NCBI GenBank assembly: GCA_024404435.1
Contig: JAKSPW010000036.1
Coordinates: 1 to 9,442 of the forward strand
Source of the DNA: Clostridia bacterium
GTDB lineage: Bacteria > Bacillota > Clostridia > Oscillospirales > CAG-272
DNA length: 9,442 nucleotides
Direction of reading: 5' to 3'
The position numbers were made by a program, and so were the translations under genes. Shown piece after piece: positions 1 through 7,201 of this stretch (position 1 is its first letter; each line of letters begins with the position of its first letter). The notes under the pieces were generated by a model, which was not told the DNA's origin, ran no database searches, and worked only from the letters and a program-made list of their open reading frames with translations.

Positions 1-440
1 CCGGAATATGAGGATCTACCATCAACAGGTTAAGCTCTTCTTCCTCGCCGCGCTTGTTGATTGCGGAGAGAAGCATACCGCAGGAGTCGATGCCCATCAT
101 CGGTCTCGGAGGCAGGTTGGTGATGGCGATCAGGGTCTTGCCAACCAGTTCTTCCGGCTCGTAGAATGCGTGAATACCGCTTAAAATCGTTCTATTTACG
201 CCTGTTCCGTCATCCAGAGTGAACTTCAGGAGCTTCTTGGACTTAGGAACTGCTTCGCATTCAAGAACCTTTACAGCTCTGAAATCGCTCTTGGAGAAGG
301 TCTCAAAATCAACGAAGTCTTCGAAGAGAGGTTCAATTACTACATTGGAGAAATCTATCTTTTCTTCTACTGCAGGAGCTGCTTCAGGAGCACTTTCGAC
401 CGACTCAGTTTTGGAGACATTTGCAGACTTCTGACCATCC
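1..440 (-). other. Trbp111/EMAP-II-like tRNA-binding domain and linker at the LysRS C-terminus
   Basis: After the LysRS core end (FPTMKSL) comes a ~35-residue linker rich in Ser, Ala, Glu and Pro, then a domain containing [39 protein letters not shown] and [19 protein letters not shown]. This is the pattern of the OB-fold tRNA-binding module found as free Trbp111/CsaA and at the C-terminus of many bacterial MetRS enzymes, where it binds tRNA non-specifically and often dimerises. In this segment 10 of 12 Val codons are GTA/GTT and 6 of 10 Pro codons are CCT, whereas the LysRS core prefers GTC and CCG/CCC. The domain could be a natural LysRS appendage, or the tail of another gene such as metG joined during assembly. 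The domain family is fairly sure; its origin is not. Confidence 0.75.
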
Positions 441-1915
441 AGGCTCTTCATCGTCGGGAAGAGAAGAACGTCGCGGATGGCGGCGGAGTCGGTGAGAAGC
501 ATGCAGAGTCTGTCGATGCCGTAGCCGATGCCGCCTGTCGGAGGCATGCCGATCTCGAGCGCGTTGAGGAAGTCTTCGTCGGTGTGGTTGGCCTCGGCGT
601 CGCCTGCGGCGGCGAGCTTGTCCTGCTCGGCGAATCTTTCTCTCTGGTCGATCGGGTCGTTCAGCTCGGAGTATGCGTTGCACATCTCCCAGCCGTTCAT
701 GAACATTTCAAAACGCTCGACGTAGCCCTCCTTGTCGGGCTTTTTCTTCGTGAGCGGGCTGATCTCGATGGGGTGATCCATGACGAAGGTCGGCTGGATG
801 AGGTTTTCTTCGACGAATTCCTCGAAGAAGAGGTTGAGGATGTCGCCCTTCTTGTGCCTTTCCTCGAACTCGACGCCCTTTTCCTTCGCGATCTTCTTTG
901 CTTCCTCTGTCGTTTCGATCTGATCGAAGTCGACGCCCGCGTACTTCTTGACGGCGTCGCTCATGGTGCTGCGCTCGAACGGCTTGCCGAGGTCCATTTC
1001 GACTCCGTTATAGGAGATCGTCGTCGTGCCGAGGACTTCCTTTGCAACGTAGCGGAACATGTTCTCGGTGAGGTCCATCATGCCGTGGTAATCCGTGTAC
1101 GCCTGATAGAGCTCCATGAGCGTGAACTCGGGGTTGTGTCTCGTGTCGAGTCCCTCGTTGCGGAAGACTCTGCCGATCTCGTAGACTCTCTCGAGTCCGC
1201 CGACGATGAGTCTCTTGAGGTAGAGCTCGAGCGAGATGCGGAGTCTGAAATCCTCGTCGAGGGCATTGAAGTGAGTCTCGAACGGTCTTGCAGCCGCGCC
1301 GCCCGCATTGGAGACGAGCATGGGAGTCTCGACCTCGATAAAGCCCTGCGCGTCGAGGTATTTTCTGATCGTGCTGATGATCTTGGAGCGCTTTACGAAC
1401 GTGTCCTTGACCTCGGGATTCATGATAAGGTCAACGTATCTCTGACGGTATCTCACGTCTGTATTTGTGAGTCCGTGGTACTTCTCGGGGAGGATCTGCA
1501 GGCTCTTCGTGAGCAGGGTAACGCTCTCGGCGTGGACGGAGATCTCGCCGGTCTTCGTCTTGAAGACGGTGCCCCTGATGCCGACGATGTCGCCGACGTC
1601 GAGCTTTTTGAAGCCCGCGTATTCGTCTTCGCCGATGCTGTCTCTTGCGACGTAGCACTGAAGGGTGCCCTTGAGGTCCTGCACATTGCAGAAGGACGCC
1701 TTGCCCATGACTCTCTTGGACATGAGTCTGCCGGCGACGGAGACGGTCTGCCCCTCGAGCGCGTCGAAGTTTTCCTTTATTTCCTCACTGTGGTGAGTCT
1801 GGTCGTACTTTGTGATAGTGAACGGATCGCGGCCGTTTCCCTGAAGCTCTGCGAGCTTTTCGCGTCTTACTCTCAGAAGGTCGTTAAGATCCTGTGTGTT
1901 GTTCTGTTCTGCCAT
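1..1915 (-). CDS. lysS: Lysyl-tRNA synthetase, class II, with C-terminal tRNA-binding domain (3' end outside window)
   Basis: Charges tRNA-Lys with lysine in the cytoplasm. 638 codons are visible without a stop. An N-terminal OB-fold anticodon-binding region (about residues 55-165) precedes the class II core. Motif 1 lies near residues 183-200 ([10 protein letters not shown]), motif 2 near 248-265 ([17 protein letters not shown]) and motif 3 near 462-475 (GIGYGIDRL). The usual LysRS ending, FPTMK, is at about 487-490, which matches the family's length of ~490-500. Here the frame continues through an Ala/Glu/Pro-rich linker into a Trbp111-like domain from about residue 525. The start is the ATG at 1915: an AGGAGA Shine-Dalgarno at 1921-1926 sits just upstream, 13 nt after the greA stop, so the two genes are probably co-transcribed. 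The LysRS assignment is firm. The extra domain is clear by sequence, but whether the join is natural is uncertain because codon use changes at the boundary. Confidence 0.95.
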   Translation of the reverse strand, partial: MAEQNNTQDLNDLLRVRREKLAELQGNGRDPFTITKYDQTHHSEEIKENFDALEGQTVSVAGRLMSKRVMGKASFCNVQDLKGTLQCYVARDSIGEDEYAGFKKLDVGDIVGIRGTVFKTKTGEISVHAESVTLLTKSLQILPEKYHGLTNTDVRYRQRYVDLIMNPEVKDTFVKRSKIISTIRKYLDAQGFIEVETPMLVSNAGGAAARPFETHFNALDEDFRLRISLELYLKRLIVGGLERVYEIGRVFRNEGLDTRHNPEFTLMELYQAYTDYHGMMDLTENMFRYVAKEVLGTTTISYNGVEMDLGKPFERSTMSDAVKKYAGVDFDQIETTEEAKKIAKEKGVEFEERHKKGDILNLFFEEFVEENLIQPTFVMDHPIEISPLTKKKPDKEGYVERFEMFMNGWEMCNAYSELNDPIDQRERFAEQDKLAAAGDAEANHTDEDFLNALEIGMPPTGGIGYGIDRLCMLLTDSAAIRDVLLFPTMKSLDGQKSANVSKTESVESAPEAAPAVEEKIDFSNVVIEPLFEDFVDFETFSKSDFRAVKVLECEAVPKSKKLLKFTLDDGTGVNRTILSGIHAFYEPEELVGKTLIAITNLPPRPMMGIDSCGMLLSAINKRGEEEELNLLMVDPHIP

Positions 1916-1928
1916 TTATGTCTCCTGA

Positions 1929-2441
1929 TCAGTCGTCATTCTTGGGTGAATTCTTGCTTCTTTCTACGCTTATGATCTTGAATTTAAGCTCGCCGTTCGG
2001 GGCAGCGACGGTGATGACGTCGCCGACGGTCGCACCGATCATTGCACTGCCGATCGGGCTCTGGTCGGAGATCCTGCCGAGAAGCGGGTTTGCTTCGTTC
2101 GCGCCGACGAGGCTGTATTCGACCTCTTCGTCGAATTCCATGTCGAGCACCTTGACGGTGGAGCCGAGGTTGATGACGTCTGCCTTGATCTCGGACTCGT
2201 CGATGACCTTTGCGTGATTGATGAGCTCTTCAAGCTCCGTGATACGGGCTACGACCTTTGCCTGCTCGTTCTTTGCCTCGTCGTATTCGCTGTTCTCGGA
2301 GAGGTCTCCGAAGGAGCGTGCTTCAGCAAGGCTGCGCTTGACCTCTTCGATCTTCGTGCCTTTGAGATACGCGAGCTCGTCTACGAGCGCCTTATAACCT
2401 TCCGCGGTATAGTTGGTCATTCTTTCTTCAGCGTTTTCCAT
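1929..2441 (-). CDS. greA: Transcription elongation factor GreA
   Basis: GreA binds in the secondary channel of RNA polymerase and stimulates cleavage of backtracked transcripts. The 170-residue product has the N-terminal coiled coil (about residues 10-80) with the signature tip GDLSENSEYDEA, which includes the acidic residues that help hold catalytic magnesium. The C-terminal FKBP-like globular domain carries LGSTVKVLD and ISDQSPIGSAMIG. It is about 12 residues longer than the usual ~158, from a few extra residues at each end (MENAEER, SKNSPKNDD). The ATG at 2441 is preferred over the Met at residue 8 because AAAGGA lies 7 nt upstream of it. It sits 42 nt after the S41 protease gene and 13 nt before lysS. 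A greA-lysS pair is a recurring arrangement in Firmicutes. Nothing in it looks degraded. Confidence 0.97.
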   Translation of the reverse strand: MENAEERMTNYTAEGYKALVDELAYLKGTKIEEVKRSLAEARSFGDLSENSEYDEAKNEQAKVVARITELEELINHAKVIDESEIKADVINLGSTVKVLDMEFDEEVEYSLVGANEANPLLGRISDQSPIGSAMIGATVGDVITVAAPNGELKFKIISVERSKNSPKNDD

Positions 2442-2483
2442 GATTAGGTCCTTTCATGTGCCGTTTCGGCGAAAAGTGATATA

Positions 2484-3728
2484 TTATTTATTGTTTTTAT
2501 TCTCTTTTAATGCTTCGATCGCGGCGGCGAGCTGATTGTCGTCCTTGTCGGCGAGCTTGAACTCGTTGGTCGTCAGGACCGCGTTGTTCGGCTCGATCAC
2601 GACGTCGGGAGTGATGCCGATGCCGTCGTAGTTGTCGGAGAAGGGAGGATTGTATTTCCTGTACGTCACGTGAACGGCGCTGCCGTCGTTCAGCGGTACC
2701 GTCTGCTGCATCGTTCCTTTGCCGTAGGTCAGGGTGCCGACGACTGTTACCTTATCGTAGTCGCGCAGGGCAGCCGTGAACAGCTCTGCGGCGCTTGCCG
2801 TCGATCCGTTGACGAGAACGGCAAACGGCTGATCCTTGCAGCCCTTGTCCGAGTCGATCTGATCGACGAGATTTCCGTCGGAGTCGAAGATGCGGATGAT
2901 CGGTCCTTCGGGAAGGAGATAGTCGAGAACGTCCGCGATGGACGTGAGCGCTCCTCCCGGATTGTTCCTGAGGTCGAAGACGAAGCTTTCGCAGCCTTCT
3001 TTTTCAAGGCTTTCGTAAGCTTTTATGAACTGTCCGGTCGTCTTTTCGTTGAAGCCCGTGATGCGGATGATTCCGACCTTTTCGTCCGTTTCGCAGACGT
3101 GAGAGAACACGCTTTCCGATTCGACGGCGGCGCGTGTCATCGTGAAGTCGATTTCTTCCTCTCCGCGGAGTATCACGATGCTGACTTCCGTTCCCGGTTC
3201 ACCGCGCACCGCGTTTATCGCGGCATCGTAGCCGAGCTCGGAGACTCTCGTTTTGTCTTCGCCCACCGCGACGATGTAGTCGCCGGCGAGGATACCCGCC
3301 TTTTCCGCGGGAGAATCTGCCATTACGTTTGTGATCTCTATCCTGCTTCCGGAAGCGTCGTATATGACGTTCACGCCGATACCGACCGTCGTTCCCGAAT
3401 ATTTATCGGAGAACTGTCCGTATTCGTCGACGTTGTAGTAAGCTCCGTGCCTGTCTCCGGTGCCGGCGACGTATCCCTTGAGGATATAGTCGATCAGCAC
3501 GTCGTCGTCAAGCTCGTCGATATACTGCTCGCGGTATATGCCGTCGACCTCCGAGAGCTTTTTCGTCGCCCGTGAGATGAAGTCCGACTTTTCCGTCTGC
3601 GGCTGTGCTCCGATGCTGTATCTGTCTTCCGATCTTCCGGTACAGATAACGTAGGTTACCTCGAAGGTCAGCACCGCGGCGAGCAGAATGAGTGAGATCG
3701 CGGTCCCGACCGTTATTTTTCGTTTCAT
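2484..3728 (-). CDS. S41 family carboxy-terminal processing protease with PDZ domain (CtpA/CtpB-like)
   Basis: A secreted or membrane-anchored serine protease of 414 residues that clips or degrades envelope proteins from their C-termini. Residues 5-29 form a single hydrophobic signal/anchor segment after MKRK. A PDZ domain spans about 113-200 (TVGIGVNVIY, SPAEKAGILAGDYIVAV, AVRGEPGTEV). The S41 catalytic domain follows, with FDLRNNPGG at 251-259, the nucleophile Ser312 in GSTASAAE, and the general base Lys337 with Gln341 in YGKGTMQQ. All expected catalytic residues are present. The gene lies 38 nt downstream of an M23 hydrolase gene, close enough for one transcript. Its Shine-Dalgarno (AAAGG) is weaker than its neighbours'. 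In other bacteria S41 proteases degrade M23 or NlpC/P60 hydrolases, and in Bacillus subtilis ctpB follows ftsEX, so a wall-hydrolase substrate is plausible but inferred. Confidence 0.93.
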   Translation of the reverse strand: MKRKITVGTAISLILLAAVLTFEVTYVICTGRSEDRYSIGAQPQTEKSDFISRATKKLSEVDGIYREQYIDELDDDVLIDYILKGYVAGTGDRHGAYYNVDEYGQFSDKYSGTTVGIGVNVIYDASGSRIEITNVMADSPAEKAGILAGDYIVAVGEDKTRVSELGYDAAINAVRGEPGTEVSIVILRGEEEIDFTMTRAAVESESVFSHVCETDEKVGIIRITGFNEKTTGQFIKAYESLEKEGCESFVFDLRNNPGGALTSIADVLDYLLPEGPIIRIFDSDGNLVDQIDSDKGCKDQPFAVLVNGSTASAAELFTAALRDYDKVTVVGTLTYGKGTMQQTVPLNDGSAVHVTYRKYNPPFSDNYDGIGITPDVVIEPNNAVLTTNEFKLADKDDNQLAAAIEALKENKNNK

Positions 3729-3766
3729 TTTTTATGCCTTTATAAAAACGTTTTTGCCGTGAATTA

Positions 3767-4948
3767 TCAATACGGTGCTCTGACGTACAGTTCGGGGTCG
3801 TTGTTGCGGTCTCCGTTGATCCTGTATTCAAAGTGAAGGTGCGAGCCGAAGGAATAACCCGTATTGCCGACGGCACCGATGACGTCGCCTCTCGACACCG
3901 TCTGTCCGGCGGTGACGTATCTTGCGGACATGTGCGCGTAAAGAGTCGATATTCCGCCGCCGTGATCGATCAGGACGTAGTTGCCGTAGCTGTCGTGCCA
4001 CTCGCTTCTGAGGACCGTTCCGGCATTGGATGCGTAGATCGGGTTTCCGGTCGCGGAGGCGATGTCGGTCGCGGGGTGGTACTCATACTCGCCGTTGAGG
4101 TCGCGTCCGCCGAAGTGCGACGAGATGTATGACGTCGACGCATCGAGCGGCCAAATAAATTCGCCGTCTGCGTAAGAAATGTTGATCGTTTGATTCTGCA
4201 CCTCTGCGAGGTAGCTTTCGAGTTCCGCACTCAGCTCGTTCTCGGCGGCGACGGCTTTTGCGTATTCGGCTTCCCACGCCTCCTTGTTGCTCTGAAGCTC
4301 AGAGAGCGCGTTTTCCGACTCTGCGGAAGCGTCGAGCAGATAAGTTTTGTCGGCTTCGAGCCCGGCAATTGTCTCTTCCTGCAGCTTTTTCGAAGCCTCC
4401 ATCTCGGAAATCGAATCCTCGATGGTTTTCTTTGATGCTTTAAGGTCGTCGATGACTCTCTGATCGTAGTCCATCATTGAGTTGACGTAGTCGTATTTTG
4501 CAAGGAAATCCGTGATGTCTGCCGCACCGAAGAGAAGCTCGATATAGGAGACGTTTCCGTCCTCCTCGAGAGCCGCGACGCGTCTTAAGAACGCTTCGCG
4601 CTGATCCTTCATTTTTCCTTCGGTCTCTTTGATAAGCTCTTCTTTTTCGGCTATCTCGGCATCAAGCTCCGTGAGCATATTTTCCGCAACGTTGATTTTT
4701 GAGATCGTATATCCGATGGAGTCGTCGATCGCGCGCTTGTATTCAATGGCCGAATCAATGCTGCCCTGCGCTTCTTCGATCCTCTGACGAGCCTCTTCCT
4801 GCTTGGCCTCGAGATCGGAGATCTGATCCTCGTATGACTGCACGGTCGCGTTGTTCGTGCCCTCCGCGGAGGAGGGAAGCATCAATACCGATGCCGAAAG
4901 AAGGGCCGACAAGGTCAGTATCGCCATTATCTTCAGCTGCTTTTTCAT
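3767..4948 (-). CDS. Secreted coiled-coil M23 (LytM) peptidoglycan endopeptidase, intact active site
   Basis: Predicted FtsEX-controlled peptidoglycan peptidase of 393 residues. It has a signal peptide (about residues 1-28, MKKQLKI then a hydrophobic stretch, cleavage near SSA-EG). A long charged coiled coil of the PcsB/CwlO/EnvC kind (about 33-255) contains the hinge-like segment GNVSYIELLFGAADITDFL. The C-terminal M23 domain runs from about 264 to 393. Zinc ligands His291 and Asp295 (YHPATDI) and His372 in HLH are present, with the active-site His339 (YAHMS) and His370. A longer frame begins at the ATG at 4966, but AAAGGAG lies inside that extension, 6 nt before the ATG at 4948, so 4948 is chosen. 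It closely resembles the gene immediately upstream over its whole length, indicating tandem duplication, but lacks that gene's Gln/Glu-rich linker. Bond specificity cannot be read from sequence. Confidence 0.92.
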   Translation of the reverse strand: MKKQLKIMAILTLSALLSASVLMLPSSAEGTNNATVQSYEDQISDLEAKQEEARQRIEEAQGSIDSAIEYKRAIDDSIGYTISKINVAENMLTELDAEIAEKEELIKETEGKMKDQREAFLRRVAALEEDGNVSYIELLFGAADITDFLAKYDYVNSMMDYDQRVIDDLKASKKTIEDSISEMEASKKLQEETIAGLEADKTYLLDASAESENALSELQSNKEAWEAEYAKAVAAENELSAELESYLAEVQNQTINISYADGEFIWPLDASTSYISSHFGGRDLNGEYEYHPATDIASATGNPIYASNAGTVLRSEWHDSYGNYVLIDHGGGISTLYAHMSARYVTAGQTVSRGDVIGAVGNTGYSFGSHLHFEYRINGDRNNDPELYVRAPY

Positions 4949-4954
4949 ACGGAA

Positions 4955-4961
4955 CTCCTTT
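4955..4961 (-). promoter_or_regulatory. Ribosome binding site fixing the start of the intact M23 gene
   Basis: AAAGGAG on the minus strand, 6 nt upstream of the ATG at 4948. It overlaps the first codons of the longer possible frame starting at 4966, which itself has no comparable site. This supports the shorter protein whose N-terminus is a good signal peptide. Confidence 0.8.
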
Positions 4962-4984
4962 CTCATTTGTTATGAAAGCCGTTA

Positions 4985-6256
4985 TCAATACGGAGCGGGA
5001 ACGTACATTTCGGGGTCGACTCTCTCGCCGTTGACTCTGAACTCAAAGTGGAGATGTTCACCGAACGTTCTGCCGGTAAGACCGACGTATCCGATGACCT
5101 GACCCTTTTCGACGTAATCGCCGACCGCCACGTTTCTGGCGGACATATGTGCGTAAAGAGTGGAGTAACTGCCGCCGTGGTCGATGAGAACGTAGTTGCC
5201 GTAGCTGTAATGCTCCTCGCTCTGCATGACGACTCCGCTGTTGGAAGCCATGATAGGCGTACCGAGCGCTGCCCAGATGTCGACGGCGCCGTCAAATTCC
5301 TCGTATCCGTTGAGTACTCTCCATCCGAAGTGCGACGAGATGCCGGAAATGCTCGGGTCGAGCGGCCACATGAAGTTGCCGTCGTCGACGATCTCGACGT
5401 TCGGCTGCGCAGGCTCGTAAACCGGCTGCTGCCACTGTTCTTCTTCCTGTCTCTTCGCCTCTTCGACCTGTCTCTGCATCTCCTCGAGGTCTATCTGCTT
5501 CTGTCTTTCGACGATGTAGCTCTGAAGCTGATCGTTAAGGTCGTTTTCGGCGCTGATAAACGTGTTATATTCGGCTTCCCACGCGTTTTTGTCCTTCTGG
5601 AGCTCGGTGAGCACGTTCATGGAGTCCTCTGCGGCTCCTGCAAGGTACACTCTTTCGGCTTCGAGCTGTTCTATCGTCTCTTCCTGGACCTTTTTGGAAG
5701 CTTCGATCTCGGCGATCGAGTCAGCTATCGTCTGCTTTGACGTTTTAAGGTCGTTTATGACTCTCTGGTCGTAGTCCATCATGGAGTTGACGTAATCGAG
5801 CTTCGAGAGAAAATCCGAAATGCTCGTCGAGCCGAAGATGAGCTCGATGTACGAGACGTTGCCGTCCTCCGCGAGAGCCGCGACTCTGCCGAGAAAAGCT
5901 TCGCGCTGATCGCCGATCTTCGCTTCTGTCTCTTCGATGAGAGCTTCCTTGTCCGCGATCTCCGCGTCAAGCTCTGCGAGCATCTGCTGCGCGATATTTA
6001 TCTTTCTGACCGTGTATTCGATGGAATCGTCGATCGCCTGCTTGTGCTCGATCGCACTGTCGAGCTCTCCCGCAGTCGCGTCGATCCTGCTCTGTGCCTC
6101 TGCCTGCTTGGATTCGAGGTCTGCGATCTGCGCCTCGTACGACTGTACGGTCGCATCGTTTATGTCTGCCGCCGATGACGGGGCAAAGCATACGCCGAGC
6201 ACTGCTGCCGATGCGGCAAGCACGGCGCATATTTTCTTTGTATGACTGATTTTCAT
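4985..6256 (-). CDS. Secreted coiled-coil M23-like protein with altered zinc site (possible hydrolase activator)
   Basis: Likely direct partner of FtsX on the cell surface, 423 residues. Signal peptide about 1-30 (MKISHTKK then a hydrophobic run, cleavage near SSA-AD). Coiled coil about 33-270 of the PcsB/CwlO/EnvC type with GNVSYIELIFGSTSISDFL. An extra Gln/Glu/Arg-rich then Pro-containing linker spans about 254-290. The C-terminal M23 domain covers about 294-423. The expected first zinc-ligand His is Asp322 (codon GAC at 5293-5291) in EFDGAVDIW; the intact paralogue has YHPATDI. Asp326, His370, His401 and His403 are kept. Degenerate LytM domains such as EnvC activate amidases rather than cutting the wall, and the same may hold here. 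Asp could also still bind metal, or one base could be miscalled (CAC to GAC). The ATG at 6256 is preferred over the one at 6301 because AAAGGA lies 5 nt before it. It follows ftsX closely. Confidence 0.9.
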   Translation of the reverse strand: MKISHTKKICAVLAASAAVLGVCFAPSSAADINDATVQSYEAQIADLESKQAEAQSRIDATAGELDSAIEHKQAIDDSIEYTVRKINIAQQMLAELDAEIADKEALIEETEAKIGDQREAFLGRVAALAEDGNVSYIELIFGSTSISDFLSKLDYVNSMMDYDQRVINDLKTSKQTIADSIAEIEASKKVQEETIEQLEAERVYLAGAAEDSMNVLTELQKDKNAWEAEYNTFISAENDLNDQLQSYIVERQKQIDLEEMQRQVEEAKRQEEEQWQQPVYEPAQPNVEIVDDGNFMWPLDPSISGISSHFGWRVLNGYEEFDGAVDIWAALGTPIMASNSGVVMQSEEHYSYGNYVLIDHGGSYSTLYAHMSARNVAVGDYVEKGQVIGYVGLTGRTFGEHLHFEFRVNGERVDPEMYVPAPY

Positions 6257-6261
6257 GACAA

Positions 6262-6267
6262 TCCTTT
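6262..6267 (-). promoter_or_regulatory. Ribosome binding site fixing the start of the upstream M23-like gene
   Basis: AAAGGA on the minus strand, 5 nt before the ATG at 6256. The alternative ATG at 6301 abuts the ftsX stop codon, has no such site, and would add 15 charged residues in front of a good signal peptide. Confidence 0.78.
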
Positions 6268-6301
6268 CTGCCTTACGGGTAACGGCTTCGGGTCTGTACA
6301 T

Positions 6302-7201
6302 TTATTCCTTGAGATATTTTCCGAGAGAGATCGCGCCGCCGATGACACCGGTCGCAACGCCGACTCCGATCATGGAGAAGAGTACCTTCAGCTTGATCGT
6401 GCCGAATTCGACGAACGTGAGCATCTGGAGCGTATTGACCATTCTTGCTGCAACGTAACCGTATCCGAGCTTGATGATAAAGTACGAGACCACACCGGAT
6501 ACGATACCGATGAAGATACCCTCGATGATGAAGGGAAGTGTGATGAACCACCCCGTCGCACCGATGTATCTCATGATGCTGATCTCCTTCCTGCGGGAGA
6601 AGACCGAAAGCTTGATCGTGTTGATGATGATGAAAATGCTGACGACGAACAGGATCGCAAGGAAGATGATGAAGACCATCATGACACCGTGCTTGAGGTT
6701 TTCGATCTTCGTTGCAATGCTCAGGTTGCAGCGCACCTTGCGTACGCCGTCGTGATCGTCGATCTTGATATCCTTGAGGTCCTTCTCGAGAGAGTTGACC
6801 TTGGAGTTATCCGCGTATGTTACCGTAAAGGTATCGGAAAGCGGGTTTTCCTCATCGGTGATGTCACCGTAGGTGTCGGGATTCTCGGCCTTGAGGGCAT
6901 CGAGCTGTTCCTTCTTCGTGCGGTGGACGACTTCCTTTACGTTGTCGAGCTTGTTTATCTGTGCCTCGACTGCCGCGATGTCGCTTTCGGTGGCATCGGG
7001 GAAGCAGAAGGCGACGATCTCGTTGAGGTCGCCGAGCTTGTTGAGGTTGGCGTCGATGTTGACGACGATGAGCGAGAAGGCTCCGATCACGATGAGACAG
7101 CTGAGAAGCACGGCGATGGACGCGAACGTCATGACGCCGTTGCGCTTCATGCCCTTGAAGGCTTCTCCGATGAAATAAAACAGATTATACCTCTTCTTCA
7201 T
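6302..7201 (-). CDS. ftsX: Cell division protein FtsX (ABC transporter-like membrane subunit)
   Basis: Membrane partner of FtsE, 299 residues. FtsEX does not transport a substrate. It couples cytoplasmic ATP hydrolysis to activation of a peptidoglycan hydrolase outside the membrane. Four membrane segments fit the family: about 24-47, 172-197, 222-246 and 273-293. A large extracytoplasmic loop (48-170) between the first two is the part that contacts coiled-coil hydrolases in known systems. The conserved cytoplasmic-side motif SRRKEISIMRYIGATGWF (202-219) and PFIIEG (223-228) are present. The ATG at 7201 is chosen over one at 7264 because GGAGG lies 8 nt upstream and residue 1 then matches the family start. 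Its 5' end overlaps ftsE by 17 nt, implying translational coupling, and the hydrolase genes follow directly. The gene is intact although ftsE, as written, is not. Confidence 0.96.
   Translation of the reverse strand: MKKRYNLFYFIGEAFKGMKRNGVMTFASIAVLLSCLIVIGAFSLIVVNIDANLNKLGDLNEIVAFCFPDATESDIAAVEAQINKLDNVKEVVHRTKKEQLDALKAENPDTYGDITDEENPLSDTFTVTYADNSKVNSLEKDLKDIKIDDHDGVRKVRCNLSIATKIENLKHGVMMVFIIFLAILFVVSIFIIINTIKLSVFSRRKEISIMRYIGATGWFITLPFIIEGIFIGIVSGVVSYFIIKLGYGYVAARMVNTLQMLTFVEFGTIKLKVLFSMIGVGVATGVIGGAISLGKYLKE

Larger units (their letters stand above)
3764..6256 (-). repeat. Tandem gene duplication of the coiled-coil/M23 gene
   Basis: The two adjacent genes (3767-4948 and 4985-6256) align end to end at protein level. 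Nearly identical stretches include VNSMMDYDQRVI, DQREAFL, SYGNYVLIDHGG and TLYAHMSAR. DNA identity reaches past the stop codons: both genes end in CCGTATTGATAA on the minus strand (near 3764-3775 and 4982-4993). The copies differ by a ~30-residue linker and by the first zinc ligand. Duplication followed by divergence is the simplest reading. Confidence 0.85.

Noticed and set aside
584..1975. 463-residue plus-strand open frame opposite lysS
   Set aside because: It is fully antisense to a clear LysRS gene. It arises because the GAC/GTC/CTC-rich codon use of the real gene leaves few stops on the other strand. The translation resembles no family.
2460..2470. Small hairpin GCCGTTTCGGC between the S41 gene and greA
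   Set aside because: Only a 4-bp stem with a 3-nt loop and no T-run following on the minus strand. Too weak to call a terminator.
2670..3575. 301-residue plus-strand open frame opposite the S41 protease
   Set aside because: Shadow of the PDZ-S41 gene with no recognisable domain.
3744..3755. Perfect 12-bp palindrome AAAAACGTTTTT between the M23 and S41 genes
   Set aside because: A low-complexity A/T run in a short spacer. No GC stem for a terminator, and chance is likely.
4949..4966. Longer N-terminus for the intact M23 protein (ATG at 4966)
   Set aside because: The Shine-Dalgarno for the ATG at 4948 lies within this extension, and the extension would sit in front of a normal signal peptide.
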